DNA from: Euphorbia lathyris
Lineage: Eukaryota; Streptophyta; Magnoliopsida; Malpighiales; Euphorbiaceae
DNA length: 64,000 nt
Direction of reading: 5' to 3'
Assembly (NCBI RefSeq): GCF_963576675.1
Contig: NC_088915.1
Span: forward strand, 2,609,001 to 2,673,000
In this document: in pieces, positions 46,408-57,562 of the stretch
Position numbering within the stretch: the stretch's first letter is position 1
How the letters are laid out: every line of letters begins with the position of its first letter
Translations under genes and position numbers: made by a program
Notes under the pieces: generated by a model
The model's database searches: none
Told to the model about the DNA's origin: nothing
Seen by the model: the letters and a program-made list of their open reading frames with translations, nothing else

Positions 46408-46518
46408 TTAAATTCTAACCAGCTGGTATTGATGTATAGAATCAGCAGGAATGAACTTGAAAAACTGAGGTGTTTGATCTTCTTGAAACAGATTATTGTT
46501 TTTAGAGCAAGAAGTCAT
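46408..46518 (-). pseudogene. B3-domain protein N-terminal exon, unit 1
   Basis: From ATG 46518 the minus strand encodes MTSCSKNNNLFQEDQTPQFF followed by KFIPADSIHQYQLVRI, with a stop at 46408. The PxFFKxI phrase near the start is how plant B3 (REM-type) DNA-binding domains begin. The rest of the domain is absent, so this is at most a first exon or a captured piece. Confidence 0.5.
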
Positions 46519-46672
46519 TGTTGAAAGTGAACTGCTATATATTGCAACAGTTATTCTTTCCACCGCACCCTTTTGACATTTATGCCCTCCTCACAATTTT
46601 CAAACCAAAAGCTAAAAAATCTCAAATCCTCTCTAGTTTTTTAGCTTTTCAAAAAACCCGACCTAAAACTAC

Positions 46673-49348
46673 ATGCCGCCAAAGGAAGGAAAGGGGAAAG
46701 GCTTCATAAAGGTTCCGGTAAGTTTTAATTTTTAAAAATTATCCGAAATCACGGGTTCCGCCTCCGAAATCGGAGGCGGAACCCGTTTTTTTGTACTAAA
46801 CGGGTCGCCGATGTCGTTGCCACCACGGACGGAACGGACGAACTGTCAGTTTACCCGTGGTGGAAACGACATCGGCTTACGGTGGAAAGCATGGCGCACT
46901 CGTTCCACCATTAGGTGGAACGAGTGGCGCACCAGTTCCACCGTATGGTGGAACTTGGTGCAGCGTTCCACGTAATGGTGGAACGAACGGCGCATCCGTT
47001 TGGCCCTACGGCCAAACGGAACGCGCTGTCCGTTTGGTCGAAGGGCCAGACGATTGCGGCGGACAGGTCGGCCCTGGGGCCGACCTGCACGCCGCAACTG
47101 TTCTGTCCTACAGCCAAACGGACAAACTGTTACGTTTAGGCCAAATTGGGTCCGAAACAAATTTTTTTCAAAAATAAATTAATTCGGGCCGCCCGTGGGC
47201 AGGCTCAAATTATTAAAAAAACTTAAAAAAATGATAAATTGAGTACATTAAAAAAATGCATTATTTGCTTATATATTTAATTTTTTTTTTGTTTTACAGG
47301 CTGATATTGCTGAGGCCCATTTTGGACACAGATATACAAGGACATGTGTTGTGAATGCCTCTGCCTGGAGGCATCAGATGGAGCAGATGATGATGGGGGA
47401 TGCCCAGAGGGCACAAACTGAACACGACGAGCATGTTAGACGTGAGGAGATGGCAGATGCTGTGAAGATGGAGGGAGATGACTCTATGCCTCCTCAGAGT
47501 GCTTCTTTTGTGCGAGTACCTCCTTAGACAGTGATGAGGGGTCGTGACGGACGTTTTGCTTCTACAGCAGGGTCGTCTTTGGGTGAGAATTTTAAATTTT
47601 GTTATTATTATGTGATTTATTCGTGATTAGTAGAAAATATACGAATATTCTGAAATGAGTTTACTGTAATTTCAGGTAGCAACAAGCACTCGATGAGTGC
47701 TGGAGAGAATGACTGGATCGTGAAGACCCTGGTTCCTAAGGGTCCATCTGATGGTCTTGTGATCCTGAGCTTTTTGGGACATATTGCCCATGCTATCTGG
47801 AGCGGGCAGGATAGGGGCCTCCTCAAGTGTCAGACACGCTTAGTCTATCGTCGGAAGTTATGCGTATGGCACGGTGGCGCTTCTAGAGAGATCCAGATGC
47901 GTATTGCATCATCTGGATTGTCCCATTTACCAGGTATCATGTATGTCCACATCGATGCGCCCCTGATTGCGGGTTTTGTGGAGTGGTGGCAGCCAGACAC
48001 GTCATCATTGCACATGCCGTTTAGTGAGATGAGCATTATGTTGCATGATGTGTGGCAGATTTTGCGCATCCCCATCGATGGGGCTATGGTGACTGCTGAG
48101 GCGAGTATTGAGGAGCTTCAGTCTTGTGTGATGGAGTTGTTTGGTATGACTCGGGATGAGTTGCTAAACGGTCACTACTTTAATGACGGTATACGATCGG
48201 CTTCCGTCCTGGAGTATTGTCAAGGAGATCGGATTCTTGATGCACAGGCTACAGCTTGGACGTTTCTTATGCTCGGTTGCACATTGTTCGTGGACAAGAC
48301 TGGTGACCGCATTTGACTTTCCTGTCTGTTGGAGGTACATGACTCGGTAGCTGGAGCCATTGGACTCTCGTGGGGCTCACCTGCACTAGTATATCTATAC
48401 CATCATCTAGGTATTGTTAGCAGAGGAGACTGCGGGCAGATCACGGGTTGTCAGCTGACACTGCTTCAGGCATGGATTTATGAGTACTTCCCGTACTTCA
48501 GGCCTCAGCGGGAGGGAGTTACATTGGATCCGAAACTTCCGAGGGCTTGCATGTGGCCATCTATAGTGTTGGAGAAGAGTGATGATAGGCTGAGATCATA
48601 TCGCGCCGGGCTTGATAGATTGACTGCTGATGAGGTACAATTTCCATTTAATTAAATAAACCAAATTCATTACTTGTACTATTTGTATGTTAATGTTGTT
48701 GTATACGTCATTAGGTGATGTGGATGCCGTATGGTCCTGATGCCATTACGGATACCCCTAGGATGACATACACCGGATGGATACGTTACAGGGATGTGAT
48801 CGAGCCGTACATGCTGGGGAGATGCCTTCACCAGCTCGGTTACGTGCAGACCATACCCAGACCGATCTTGAGGCCGTTGAAGTCCGTACGTCCTTGGTCT
48901 AGCTTGAAGTATCGGGTAGAAGTGCCCGCCGATATGGCAGAGGATCTTTGGACCTCGTTTCCTGAGGCGGGCATGCTTGTATTGTCTCGGTTCACTCTAG
49001 CACAGACTCCTTCGGACTGTGACGAGCAGTACATGTCGTGGTACTACCTGCATTCACACCCTCAGCTACTGCAGGAGATGCCTGCACCCGGACCGACCAT
49101 TCATACTCGCTCGAACAACGAAGTGGCAAGTGATTTAAGTTTTAATCAACTGATTTACAATTATCAAATTATACTAAAGGAAATGATATTTATTCATTTT
49201 GGGGTTTTTCTTTTGCTAGCGGGTTAGCTGTTTCGCTAACTCGGGAGAAGGTGCATTGCAGGCGATGGACCTTCTTGATGAGGATGTTGCGACTGAGTGG
49301 AAACAGTCGTACGACCAGATTTTGGATGCTTGGCATTCGGCTTCATAA
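46673..49348 (+). pseudogene. Plant mobile domain (MAIN/MAIL1-like) gene, unit 1
   Basis: Five exons can be followed in phase. Exon 1 is 46673-46717 (MPPKEGKGKGFIKVP). Exon 2 is 47300-47582, exon 3 47676-48634, exon 4 48715-49125 and exon 5 49220-49348 (to TAA). The core motif is LHMPFSEMSIMLHDVWQILR followed by IPIDGAM, the signature of the plant mobile domain. AWIYEYFPYFRPQ and WIRYRDVIEPYMLGRC follow. This domain occurs in host MAIN/MAIL1 proteins and in transposon-borne copies. Two in-frame stops, TAG 47525-47527 and TGA 48314-48316, break it; a shorter start at ATG 47534 would avoid only the first. Intron 4 may use a GC donor (GTG|GCAAGT at 49126). Intron 1 is a hairpin array. Confidence 0.8.
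46745..47130. repeat. GC-rich hairpin array, unit 1
   Basis: At least seven different inverted repeats follow one another. Examples are a perfect 17-bp stem (46751-46767 with 46770-46786, 2-nt loop), GTTCCACCGTATGGTGGAAC, CCGTTTGGCCCTACGGCCAA and GGTCGGCCCTGGGGCCGACC. The stems do not share sequence, so this is repetition of structure rather than of a unit. It lies in intron 1 of the mobile-domain gene. ORFs across it on both strands are artefacts of the palindromes. Confidence 0.88.
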
Positions 49349-49389
49349 TTGGCATTCCATATGAAATTGGATGGCTTACTTAGATCCTC

Positions 49390-49581
49390 GGGATTTTCGA
49401 ACTCCATTGCAGCATGATTTTGCAAGCTTCTTTTAGGAATTTGCTGACAATAAGTGAGACAGAGTTCATAAGCACAATTTGGACATCTGCGGTGTAAATT
49501 GGCAATTGAAGTTGCACAATGGTCTCCTTCCTCCAATTTGTTTCCCCATGCAGATTCTCTCCATCCATTGCAAACGTACAC
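49390..49581 (-). pseudogene. JMJ25-like histone demethylase zinc-finger exon, unit 1
   Basis: The minus strand, after a CTGTCAG acceptor, encodes VYVCNGWRESAWGNKLEEGD, then HCATSIANLHRRCPNCAYEL, then CLTYCQQIPKRS. The spaced Cys/His pattern (C..C, HRxCPNCxYELCLxCC) is the RING-like finger of plant JMJ24/JMJ25/IBM1 proteins, which lies upstream of their JmjC domain. The JmjC domain is absent. It lies tail to tail with the mobile-domain gene. Confidence 0.65.
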
Positions 49582-49599
49582 CTGACAGACCATTGTGAC

Positions 49600-50260
49600 G
49601 AATTATGAGCACATCCTGCAAGGCCATTGGAGTGTACTGCAAGAAAAAACAAGGGAAGTATTGAGAACATTAAATAATCAGTTTAAGGTCTCCTCAAAAT
49701 GAATTCCCTATATACATAAGAAGGTCTCAAGATGACACTGGAAAAAGGGATTGGCCTCGAAAAAGGGATTATTAGGCTTGAAAAAGGAATCCTAGTATAT
49801 AATACACCTTCGTTTTCTTAATTACTTGTTAGTTTCTTTTTTTTTCAAGTATAAAACGACAAGATTGAATATATTATGGATCCTTTAAAATTCGCCAGAA
49901 AAACCAATTGGCATCTGGAATATTAAGAATGTCCCATTATCTTGCTTAATTATTATTAAGCCTCTAAGAGTGGATTTCAGCAAAGTTCAATAAGGACCAC
50001 AAAAACCAATTTCACGAGGCCAAAAGATATTATATTAGATAAAGAAAAGGAACCAAAACAAAATAAGAAAACATATAATAAATTTTATATATGCTCAAAT
50101 GTATAAATATAAAAATGCAGGTGTTTATATAAATTTAGGCCTCTAAACCGATCAAAAAATACAATGAGCCAATCAATAAAACCAAGTGTTGCAAATAAAA
50201 ATTAATGGTTAACATAAACAAGAAATTAGTAATTCTAAACCTCAACTTACTTGCAACCAA
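49600..50260. other. Rest of unit 1, no gene
   Basis: The phrase 'gaaaaagggatt' recurs around 49740-49785. Otherwise this is AT-rich sequence with no recognised feature, matching unit 2 at 57780-58434. Confidence 0.4.
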
Positions 50261-50754
50261 TAGAGGTCTGATTGGAACGAAACAAAGCCATAGAACCCAT
50301 CTAGGAGAAGTAGAGGGAGATTGATTAAAGAGAAACCGAAGTGAAACAAACCCAGAACTCGTGTTTTCAAGGATTCCAGGAGGACAATGATGCAAGAAGT
50401 GGAAGATGGGAGAGAAGGTGGAGGTAGACAACAAATGTAATTAGGGCTAATCTCTAATTTCTCCATAGCACAAATATAAATCCCTAAAATGGACCAAATG
50501 GATATATCGGGCCTATTTAACCTTTATTTCTTAATGGGCTTGGTAAAATAATGCTAATTTGATTTCTTCATTCCTCACTTATATTTAGACTCATTAATTT
50601 AATTCAAATATACATGTTTATTACTTTATGTATTTGAATTGTGTTTTATAGTCTTAGTCGATGAATTCTATTCGTTGGCTAAATTTCATAATGTAGTTTC
50701 CAAATAAATATATAATATATTCTTAGGTTCAATTTAATACCAAATCCAACTTGT

Positions 50755-51121
50755 GTGAAAAGATTTCATATTTTTGTGATTTAATAATAGAATTGTAGTT
50801 TAATATTTATAAATTCGGAGAAATATTTATCTTTATCCATCTCATACAAAAGACAATATAATTTTTAATTTTTTTTTATGTCTAATCATATGTTTATGAA
50901 TTGTTACTAATAAATGATAAAATGACGCACATATGAAGTGTAGATAATAAGATTTATGATCGATAATACAGTTTGATGAATTATCTATCAAATTGACCCA
51001 ATTTGCCAACTTTATGAGTAAAATTGCTCTTCATAACCAATGTTAGTGGTAAAATTGCACCATTTTGAACGATTGAGATAAAATTGCTCATGGATGTAGA
51101 CGTTAGACGTATTTTTGCAAC
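50755..51121. mobile_element. Truncated Mutator-like MITE, unit 2
   Basis: This is the duplicate of 44188-44554. Confidence 0.65.
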
Positions 51122-51956
51122 TTACCCCCTTAAATTTATTTTATACTTAAAAACTATTATTTTAAATATTAAAATATAATTTTATATTTTTCTTTTGTTT
51201 AAAAATATATTACCAGCATTTCTTTCTCTCTCCTTTCTTTCCTATTTAATTTCACTCAAAATATAATTCAAATATCCAAGTATATATTATATATAGAAGT
51301 CCCTAAATGGCCTTAAAAATTTGCAACCACAAAATATATTTTGAGACCATTCGGTTGCAAAATTTGCAACCATGAGAACTTTGAAACCGTGTTCAAGTCT
51401 CAAATGTATTTGACAAATGAGATTTTCAACTTGGCAACCCCAGGATGGGCTTTGCAACCACCTTGGTTGCAATATTGCAACCGACTTCAATTCGGTTGCA
51501 AATATCGATCTCTAATTACAGTTTTTCTTGTAGTGGGTTTGGTCAGTCGAACCACGAACCGACATGAGTCCAGTCCGAGCTGAACTGGTTTGTTGAATAG
51601 TGACCCGAGTTCTTTTGCTTATTTGTTAAAAGAAAATATTAAATATGTTTATGAAACAAAAATAGCAAACTTTAATAAGAATTTGCACATTTAAACATAG
51701 ATTGAGCAAAACATCCTCTAACATAACCAAACGCCTACAAGTAGCGTCCTCAAAAGGCAAACAGGCTTTAGATGCTGCGGATCCATTGAATGTATCAACA
51801 CCAACGAACAAAGCTGAGGCAATTGAACTACATTTTATTCATAACCAGCGGGAAATGCCTTCTAGCATACATCATAAAGTTGATGTTCCCCAAAATCCAG
51901 TAGAGATGTTGCAAGAGTGTGAATCAAAGGGATTCCTCTTGAGAAACCCCTAACTG

Positions 51957-52127
51957 AAATCATCAAGAGAAACTTCACTTTACGGCTGTACTCACAAGGT
52001 TTGATCAATTTCTGCTCCGGTCTTTGAAGGTCTGAAATCATCAACTTGGACATTAGATTCTCATCGAGAAAAATATTTGTTGATTTCACGTCTCGATGAA
52101 TGATTGCTTTAGCGTACCCGTATGAAG
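51957..52127 (-). pseudogene. Receptor-like kinase fragment, unit 2
   Basis: This is the duplicate of 45390-45560 with the same HRDVKSTN loop and no visible change. Confidence 0.65.
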
Positions 52128-52134
52128 AATTATA

Positions 52135-52345
52135 AAAATGGTGATAGGTAAAATCATATGGTCAAAGTATATTGATGATCCGATTTTGGCTTTATTTAAA
52201 ATACGATCCTTCAACGAGATGCCTGAATTTTTGACTTGGTTATTAGAGAAAAATAAGGATTTTTTGAACAAGTGTTTAAGGAGAGATCCCAGAGAGAGAT
52301 TGATGGAGAAGGAGGGTTACTTGATCATGATTTTGTTTATGTTAA
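52135..52345 (+). pseudogene. MAPKKK C-lobe fragment, unit 2
   Basis: This is the duplicate of 45568-45775. Two extra G bases (GGAGGGTTAC here, GGAGTTAC in unit 1) shift the frame just before the LLDHDFV motif, so it is more broken than unit 1. Confidence 0.7.
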
Positions 52346-52383
52346 AGAGATATATATGAGTTCTTCTCTAACCTTTGTGGTGC

Positions 52384-52680
52384 CACTACAAAAACAAAAG
52401 CCCTATTACGACCCTAAAATTCAAGATTTAACGACGCTTTTCGACGTCCCTAAATGCTTACCCACGCTTTTCAAAGCATTGTTACAGACGTCATTAAATC
52501 GTGTGTCCTTAATTTTAACGACGCATAAAACATTGTGTGGATAAATTCCGTCTGACGATATACTGTATACAAGTGTACGCTTAAATTTTGAGCATCATGA
52601 ATTTTTTTTTATATTATTTATTTTTAATTTCAGAACTTTTCACTAGGTTTTAATAAAGCATCGCAAAGTGAACGACACAT
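52384..52680 (+). mobile_element. Left end of the third CACTA family, unit 2
   Basis: This is the duplicate of 45815-46110, starting CACTACAAAAACAAAAGCCC. No right end was found. Confidence 0.5.
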
Positions 52681-52976
52681 AATATTTGTTATGTCATTAT
52701 TTCGCATAAGAAAATACTGGTAGCGTCTTGAATACAGCAACACTTTAATTTATGAGCGTCTCCAAATTGACGACATTTAGACAAAAAAATGTCTACATTT
52801 GGCTATATAAAAATGGCTGTATGTTAGCTAAAATATCGTCTCTAAATTGCGACGCTTGCATATTATTATGTCCCTATTTAATTTTATCCTCCAAAACGTT
52901 TCACAAACTCTCTTGGAATTTCCTATTTAATTTATATGATTAATATTCAATGAGTAAATTGAGAAGAAGAAGACAA

Positions 52977-53087
52977 TTAAATTCTAACCTGCTGGTATTG
53001 ATGTATAGAATCAGCAGGAATGAACTTGAAAAACTGAGGTGTTTGATCTTCTTGAAACAGATTATTGTTTTTAGAGCAAGAAGTCAT
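52977..53087 (-). pseudogene. B3-domain N-terminal exon, unit 2
   Basis: This is the duplicate of 46408-46518 with minor substitutions. Confidence 0.5.
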
Positions 53088-53312
53088 TGTTGAAAGTGAA
53101 CTGCTATATACCGCAACAGTTATACTTTCCACCGCACCCTTTTGACATTTATACCCTCCTCACAATTTTCAAACCAAAAGCTAAAAAATCTCAAATCCTC
53201 TCTAGTTTTTTAGCTTTTCAAAAAACCCGACCTAAAACTACATGCCGCCAAAGGAAGGAAAGGGGAAAGGCTTCATAAAGGTTCCGGTAAGTTTTAATTT
53301 TTAAAAATTATC

Positions 53313-53700
53313 CGAAATCACGGGTTCCGCCTCCGAAATCGGAGGCGGAACCCTTTTTTTGTACTAAACGGGTCGCTGATGTCGTTGCCACCACGGACGG
53401 AACGGACGAACTGTCCGTTTACCCGTGGTGGAAACGACATCGGCTTACGGTGGAAAGCATGGCGCACTCGTTCCACCATTAGGTGGAACGAGTGGTGCAC
53501 CAGTTCCACCGTATGGTGGAACTTGGTGCAGCGTTCCACGTAATGGTGGAACGAACGGCGCATCCGTTTGGCCCTACGGCCAAACGGAACGCGCTGTCCG
53601 TTTGGTCGAAGGGCCAGACGATTGCGGCGGACAGGTCGGCCCTGGGGCCGACCTGCACGCCGCAACTGTTCTGTCCTACAGCCAAACGGACAAACTGTTC
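53313..53700. repeat. GC-rich hairpin array, unit 2
   Basis: This is the duplicate of 46745-47130 with the same run of hairpins. About 18 bp present in unit 1 just before TCCGAAAC are missing here, and the first stem has lost terminal bases. Confidence 0.88.
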
Positions 53701-55047
53701 TGTCCGAAACAAATTTTTTTCAAAAATAAATTAATTCGGGCCGCCCGTGGGCAGGCTCAAATTATTAAAAAAACTTAAAAAAATGATAAATTGAGTATAT
53801 TAAAAAAATGCGTTATTTGCTTATATATTTAAATTTTTTTTTTGTTTTACAGGCTGATATTGCTGAGGCCCGTTTTGGACACAGATATACAAGGACATGT
53901 GTTGTGAATGCCTCTGCCTGGAGGCAACAGATGGAGCAGATGATGATGGGGGATGCCCAGAGGGCACAAACTGAACACGACGAGCATGTTAGACGTGAGG
54001 AGATGGCAGATGCTGTGGAGATGGAGGGAGATGACTCTATGCCTCCTCAGAGAGCTTCTTTTGTGCGAGTACCTCCTTAGACAGTGATGAGGGGTCATGA
54101 CGGACGTTTTGCTTCTACAGCAGGGTCGTCTTTGGGTGAGAATTTTAAATTTTGTTATTATTATGTGATTTATTCGTGATTAGTAGAAAATATACGAATA
54201 TTCTGAAATGAGTTTACTGTAATTTCAGGTAGCAACAAACACTCGATGAGTGCTGGAGAGGATGACTGGATCGTGAAGACCCTGGTTCCTAAGGGTCCAT
54301 CTGATGGTCTTGTGATCCTGAGCTTTCTGGGACATATTGCCCATGCTATCTGGAGCGGGCAGGATAGGGGCCTCCTCAAGTGTCAGACACGCTTAGTCTA
54401 TCGTGGGAAGTTATGCGTATGGCACGGTGGCGCTTCTAGAGAGATCCAGATGCGTATTGCATAATCTGGATTGTCCCATTTACCAGGTATCATATATGTC
54501 CACATCGATGCGCCCCTGATTGCGGGTTTTGTGGAGCGGTGGCAGCCAGACACGTCATCATTGCACATGCCGTTTAGTGAGATGAGCATTATGTTGCGTG
54601 ATGTGTGGAAGATTTTGCGCATCCCCATCGATGGGGCTATGGTTACTGCTGAGGCGAGTATTGAGGAGCTTCAGTCTTGTGTGATGGAGTTGTTTGGTAT
54701 GACTCGGGATGAGTTGCTAAACGGTCACTACTTTAATGACGGTATACGATCGGCTTCCGTCCTGGAGTATTGTCAAGGAGATCGGATTCTTGATGCACAG
54801 GCTACAGCTTGGACGTTTCTTATGCTCGGTTGCACATTGTTCGTGGACAAGACTGGTGACTGATGCACCTCACCTAACTCGAGATGAGAACTCACTAAGG
54901 GATAAGTGTACCCCGTCGTTATCAAGTAATAAATTTCTGGTTTAAGTCCAGGTTATCGTCCACAGGATTTATTTCTGCAAGTACCGAGCTACTCGATCTC
55001 GGATGTTATCTAGGCTTAGGGGGTTTTGAGTTGGTTTGTTTAAATTA

Positions 55048-55160
55048 ATCTACTCCTAGGTTGAATTACGCTATTCCTAGCTAAGTTATCTGATTCTAAC
55101 TAAGTTATTCTACGCCTAATTGAGTTACTCTACCCCTAATTAAGTTAAACTACTCCTAAG
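55048..55160. repeat. Degenerate short tandem repeat in the solo LTR
   Basis: Phrases of the type CTAC(N)CCTAA(T/G)T(N)A(G/A)TTA recur about every 22 bp, for about five copies. Confidence 0.65.
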
Positions 55161-55722
55161 TGATCTTTTACCAATGCAATTAACCGAAGGAACATGAAGG
55201 GATACGATGATAATGAAAATAGAATGTTTAAACAATTGAATTGAAACCTAAGTCACTTGTGTCCAAGGCGATTAACCCGACCTATCCTCCTAAAGTCCCT
55301 AGTTCGTGATTCCCTTGTAAGGCCGAAACTAGCTCTAAGGCTCAGTAATTTGGGCTTAATCTTCTATAGGGTCGTCAATCCTATAGGCACTGACTAGGTC
55401 AGATTCAGCTCGCAATATGTGCCAACCTAATTTTGGGATTATTGAATGAGTTAAACCAATCAGACAAACGTAAGACAAAGATTAAAACATCAAAACAATT
55501 GAATAAACAAGAACTATAATATATATCAAAGATGGAAACATTGTCACGAAGTTACAATAAACCTAGAATTCATAGCATGTATCAGAGGCTAGACAGAATG
55601 TAAAAGAAGAAAAATCCCTTTTAGGGAACCTGTCTACCAATGAAGGCGTCTTTCTAGGATTTAAGGATGAAGCTTGAGCAATCCTCGGTGAATGGAGCTT
55701 CGGAGGTGTCTTCAATGGAGGT

Positions 55723-56154
55723 TTGAAGGATATGGAGGAGGTGGAGAAGATTTCTCAAGGTGAAAGGCTAAGAAAATTACAAAGGAAAAAGATATCTAAA
55801 TTACAATGGAAAAATCCTATTTATAGACGCGTCTCGGGCCTCGTTTTGACCTATTTTCGTGTCCTTGTTGGTGTAGGAAGACGTGGGGCCGAACGTGGCT
55901 TCGTGGGGGCGGAATTGGTCTTTTTGACCAATTCCCGCAGGGCTGCTCGCCGAGCAGGGAAGGCTGCTCGGCGAGCAGGGCTGCTCCCGCCGAGCAGCCC
56001 CCTGCTCGCCGAGCAGGCCTCTGGCGGCCTGCTCGGCGAGCAGAAATGGCCCGTGGGGCCCTGCTCGCCGAGCGTTTTCGCCCGAATCGTGCTCGATTCA
56101 TGCCGAGTGACTTCTATGCCTTTTTTGTCCGAACTTACACCTGCACACGCATAA
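55723..56154 (+). other. Open stretch in the solo LTR, not considered a gene
   Basis: A 143-codon frame crosses the hairpin array and encodes Ala/Arg-rich low-complexity sequence dictated by GCTCGGCGAGC motifs. I do not regard it as coding. Confidence 0.6.
55938..56074. repeat. GC-rich hairpin array in the solo LTR
   Basis: About seven copies of CTGCTCG(C/G)CGAGCAG-type inverted repeats stand close together, with variants such as CTGCTCCCGCCGAGCAG. The block is GC-rich in an AT-rich LTR and lies downstream of the TATA-like motif. Confidence 0.9.
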
Positions 56155-57562
56155 AAACTCTAGAAAACATTAGTCCAAAAGCCAAATTGATCCGTCAATC
56201 GTCTATTTTGAGCAAACGCTTCGTTTGGTGCGAATTTTGACGGACCAATTAGCTTCAAAAGATAATTGAATTCTACTATGCATGCTATTTCGGCCGTATT
56301 TGCCTAAATTGATCATAAAACGAGCCTAAACGACGAAAAGTAAATAGAACGTTTCCAATTCCTAACTAACTCACACAAAAGCATTTAAATGCGAGAATTG
56401 CTCGCTTATTAACCAAATAACTCTAAAACCCGTCCTAAAACCGTACCCAAAGATAGGCGTTTTTGACCCCTATCAGTGACCGCATTTGACTTTCCTGTCT
56501 GTTGGAGGTCCATGACTCGATAGCTGGAGCCATTGGACTCTCGTGGGGCTCAGCTGCACTAGCATATCTATACCATCATCTAGGTATTGCTAGCAGAGGA
56601 GACTGCGGGCAGATCACGGGTTGTCAGCTGACACTGCTTCAGGCATGGATTTATGAGTACTTCCCGTACTTCAGGCCTCAGCGGGAGGGAGTTACATTGG
56701 ATCCGGAGCTTCCGAGGGCTTGCATGTGGCCATCTATAGTGTTGGAGAAGAGTGATGATAGGCTGAGATCATATCGCGCCGGGCTTGATAGATTGACTGC
56801 TGATGAGGTACAATTTCCATTTAATTAAATAAACCAAATTCATTACTTGTACTATTTGTATGTTAATGTTGTTGTATACGTCATTAGGTGATGTGGATGC
56901 CGTATGGTCCTGATGCCATTACGGATACCCCTAGGATGACATACGCCGGATGGATACGTTACAGGGATGTGATCGAGCCGTACATGCTGGGGAGATGCCT
57001 TCACCAGCTCGGTTACGTGCAGACCATACCTAGACCGATCTTGAGGCCGTTGAAGTCCGTACGTCCTTGGTCTAGCTTGAAGTATCGGGTAGAAGTGCCC
57101 GCCGATATGGCAGAGGATCTTTGGACCTCGTTTCCTGAGGCGGGCATGCTTGTATTGTCTCGGTTCACTCTAGAACAGACTCCTTCGGACTGTGACGAGC
57201 AGTACATGTCGTGGTACTACCTGCATTCACACCCTCAGCTACTGCCGGAGATGCCTGCACCCGGACCGACCATTCATACTCGCTCGAACAACGAAGTGGC
57301 AAGTGATTTAAGTTTTAATCAACTGATTTACAATTATCAAATTATACTAAATGAAATGATATTTATTCATTTTGGGGTTTTTCTTTTGCTAGTGGGTTAG
57401 CCGTTTCGCTAACTCGGGAGAAGGTGCATTGCAGGCGATGAACCTTCTTGATGAGGATGTTGCGACTGAGTGGAAACAGTCGTACGACCAGATTTTGGAT
57501 GCTTGGCATTCGGCTTCATAATTGGAATTCCATATGAAATTGGATGGCTTACTTAGATCCTC

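Larger units (their letters stand above)
43695..50260. repeat. Tandem segmental duplication, unit 1 (6566 bp)
   Basis: Unit 1 is nearly identical to unit 2 (50261-58434) along its whole length. It begins inside CACTA 2 and ends downstream of the JMJ25-like fragment. TAG is present at the left edge (43695-43697), the junction (50261-50263) and the right edge of unit 2 (58435-58437), a 3-bp microhomology. Scattered substitutions and small indels show that it is not an assembly copy of one sequence. Confidence 0.93.
54861..56475 (+). mobile_element. Solo LTR (1615 bp) with GTGAC target duplication
   Basis: It starts TGATGCACCTCACC and ends GACCCCTATCA. GTGAC is repeated on both sides (54856-54860 and 56476-56480). 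Unit 1 shows the uninterrupted site at 48303-48307. TG...CA ends with a 5-bp duplication and no internal coding region define a solo LTR. Phrases such as 'gtaccccgtcgttatcaagt' are, to my memory, common in plant Gypsy LTRs. A TATA-like TATTTATAGA (55819-55828) lies about 110 bp before a hairpin array. Confidence 0.9.
53242..57521 (+). pseudogene. Plant mobile domain gene, unit 2, split by a solo LTR
   Basis: The exon layout equals unit 1: 53242-53286, 53853-54135, 54229 onward, 56888-57298 and 57393-57521. It keeps the two stops shared with unit 1 (TAG 54078-54080 and TGA 56487-56489), so both predate the duplication. It has gained TAA at 54462-54464 (TCA in unit 1). Exon 3 is interrupted by the LTR at 54861-56475. 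It is clearly dead. Confidence 0.82.

Noticed and set aside
46846..47182. Four overlapping ORFs across the hairpin array
   Set aside because: They occur on both strands and mirror each other because of the palindromes. Splice signals place the block in an intron.
55723..56154. 143-codon ORF in the solo LTR
   Set aside because: It is low-complexity Ala/Arg sequence dictated by the GC hairpins, with no start context or family match.
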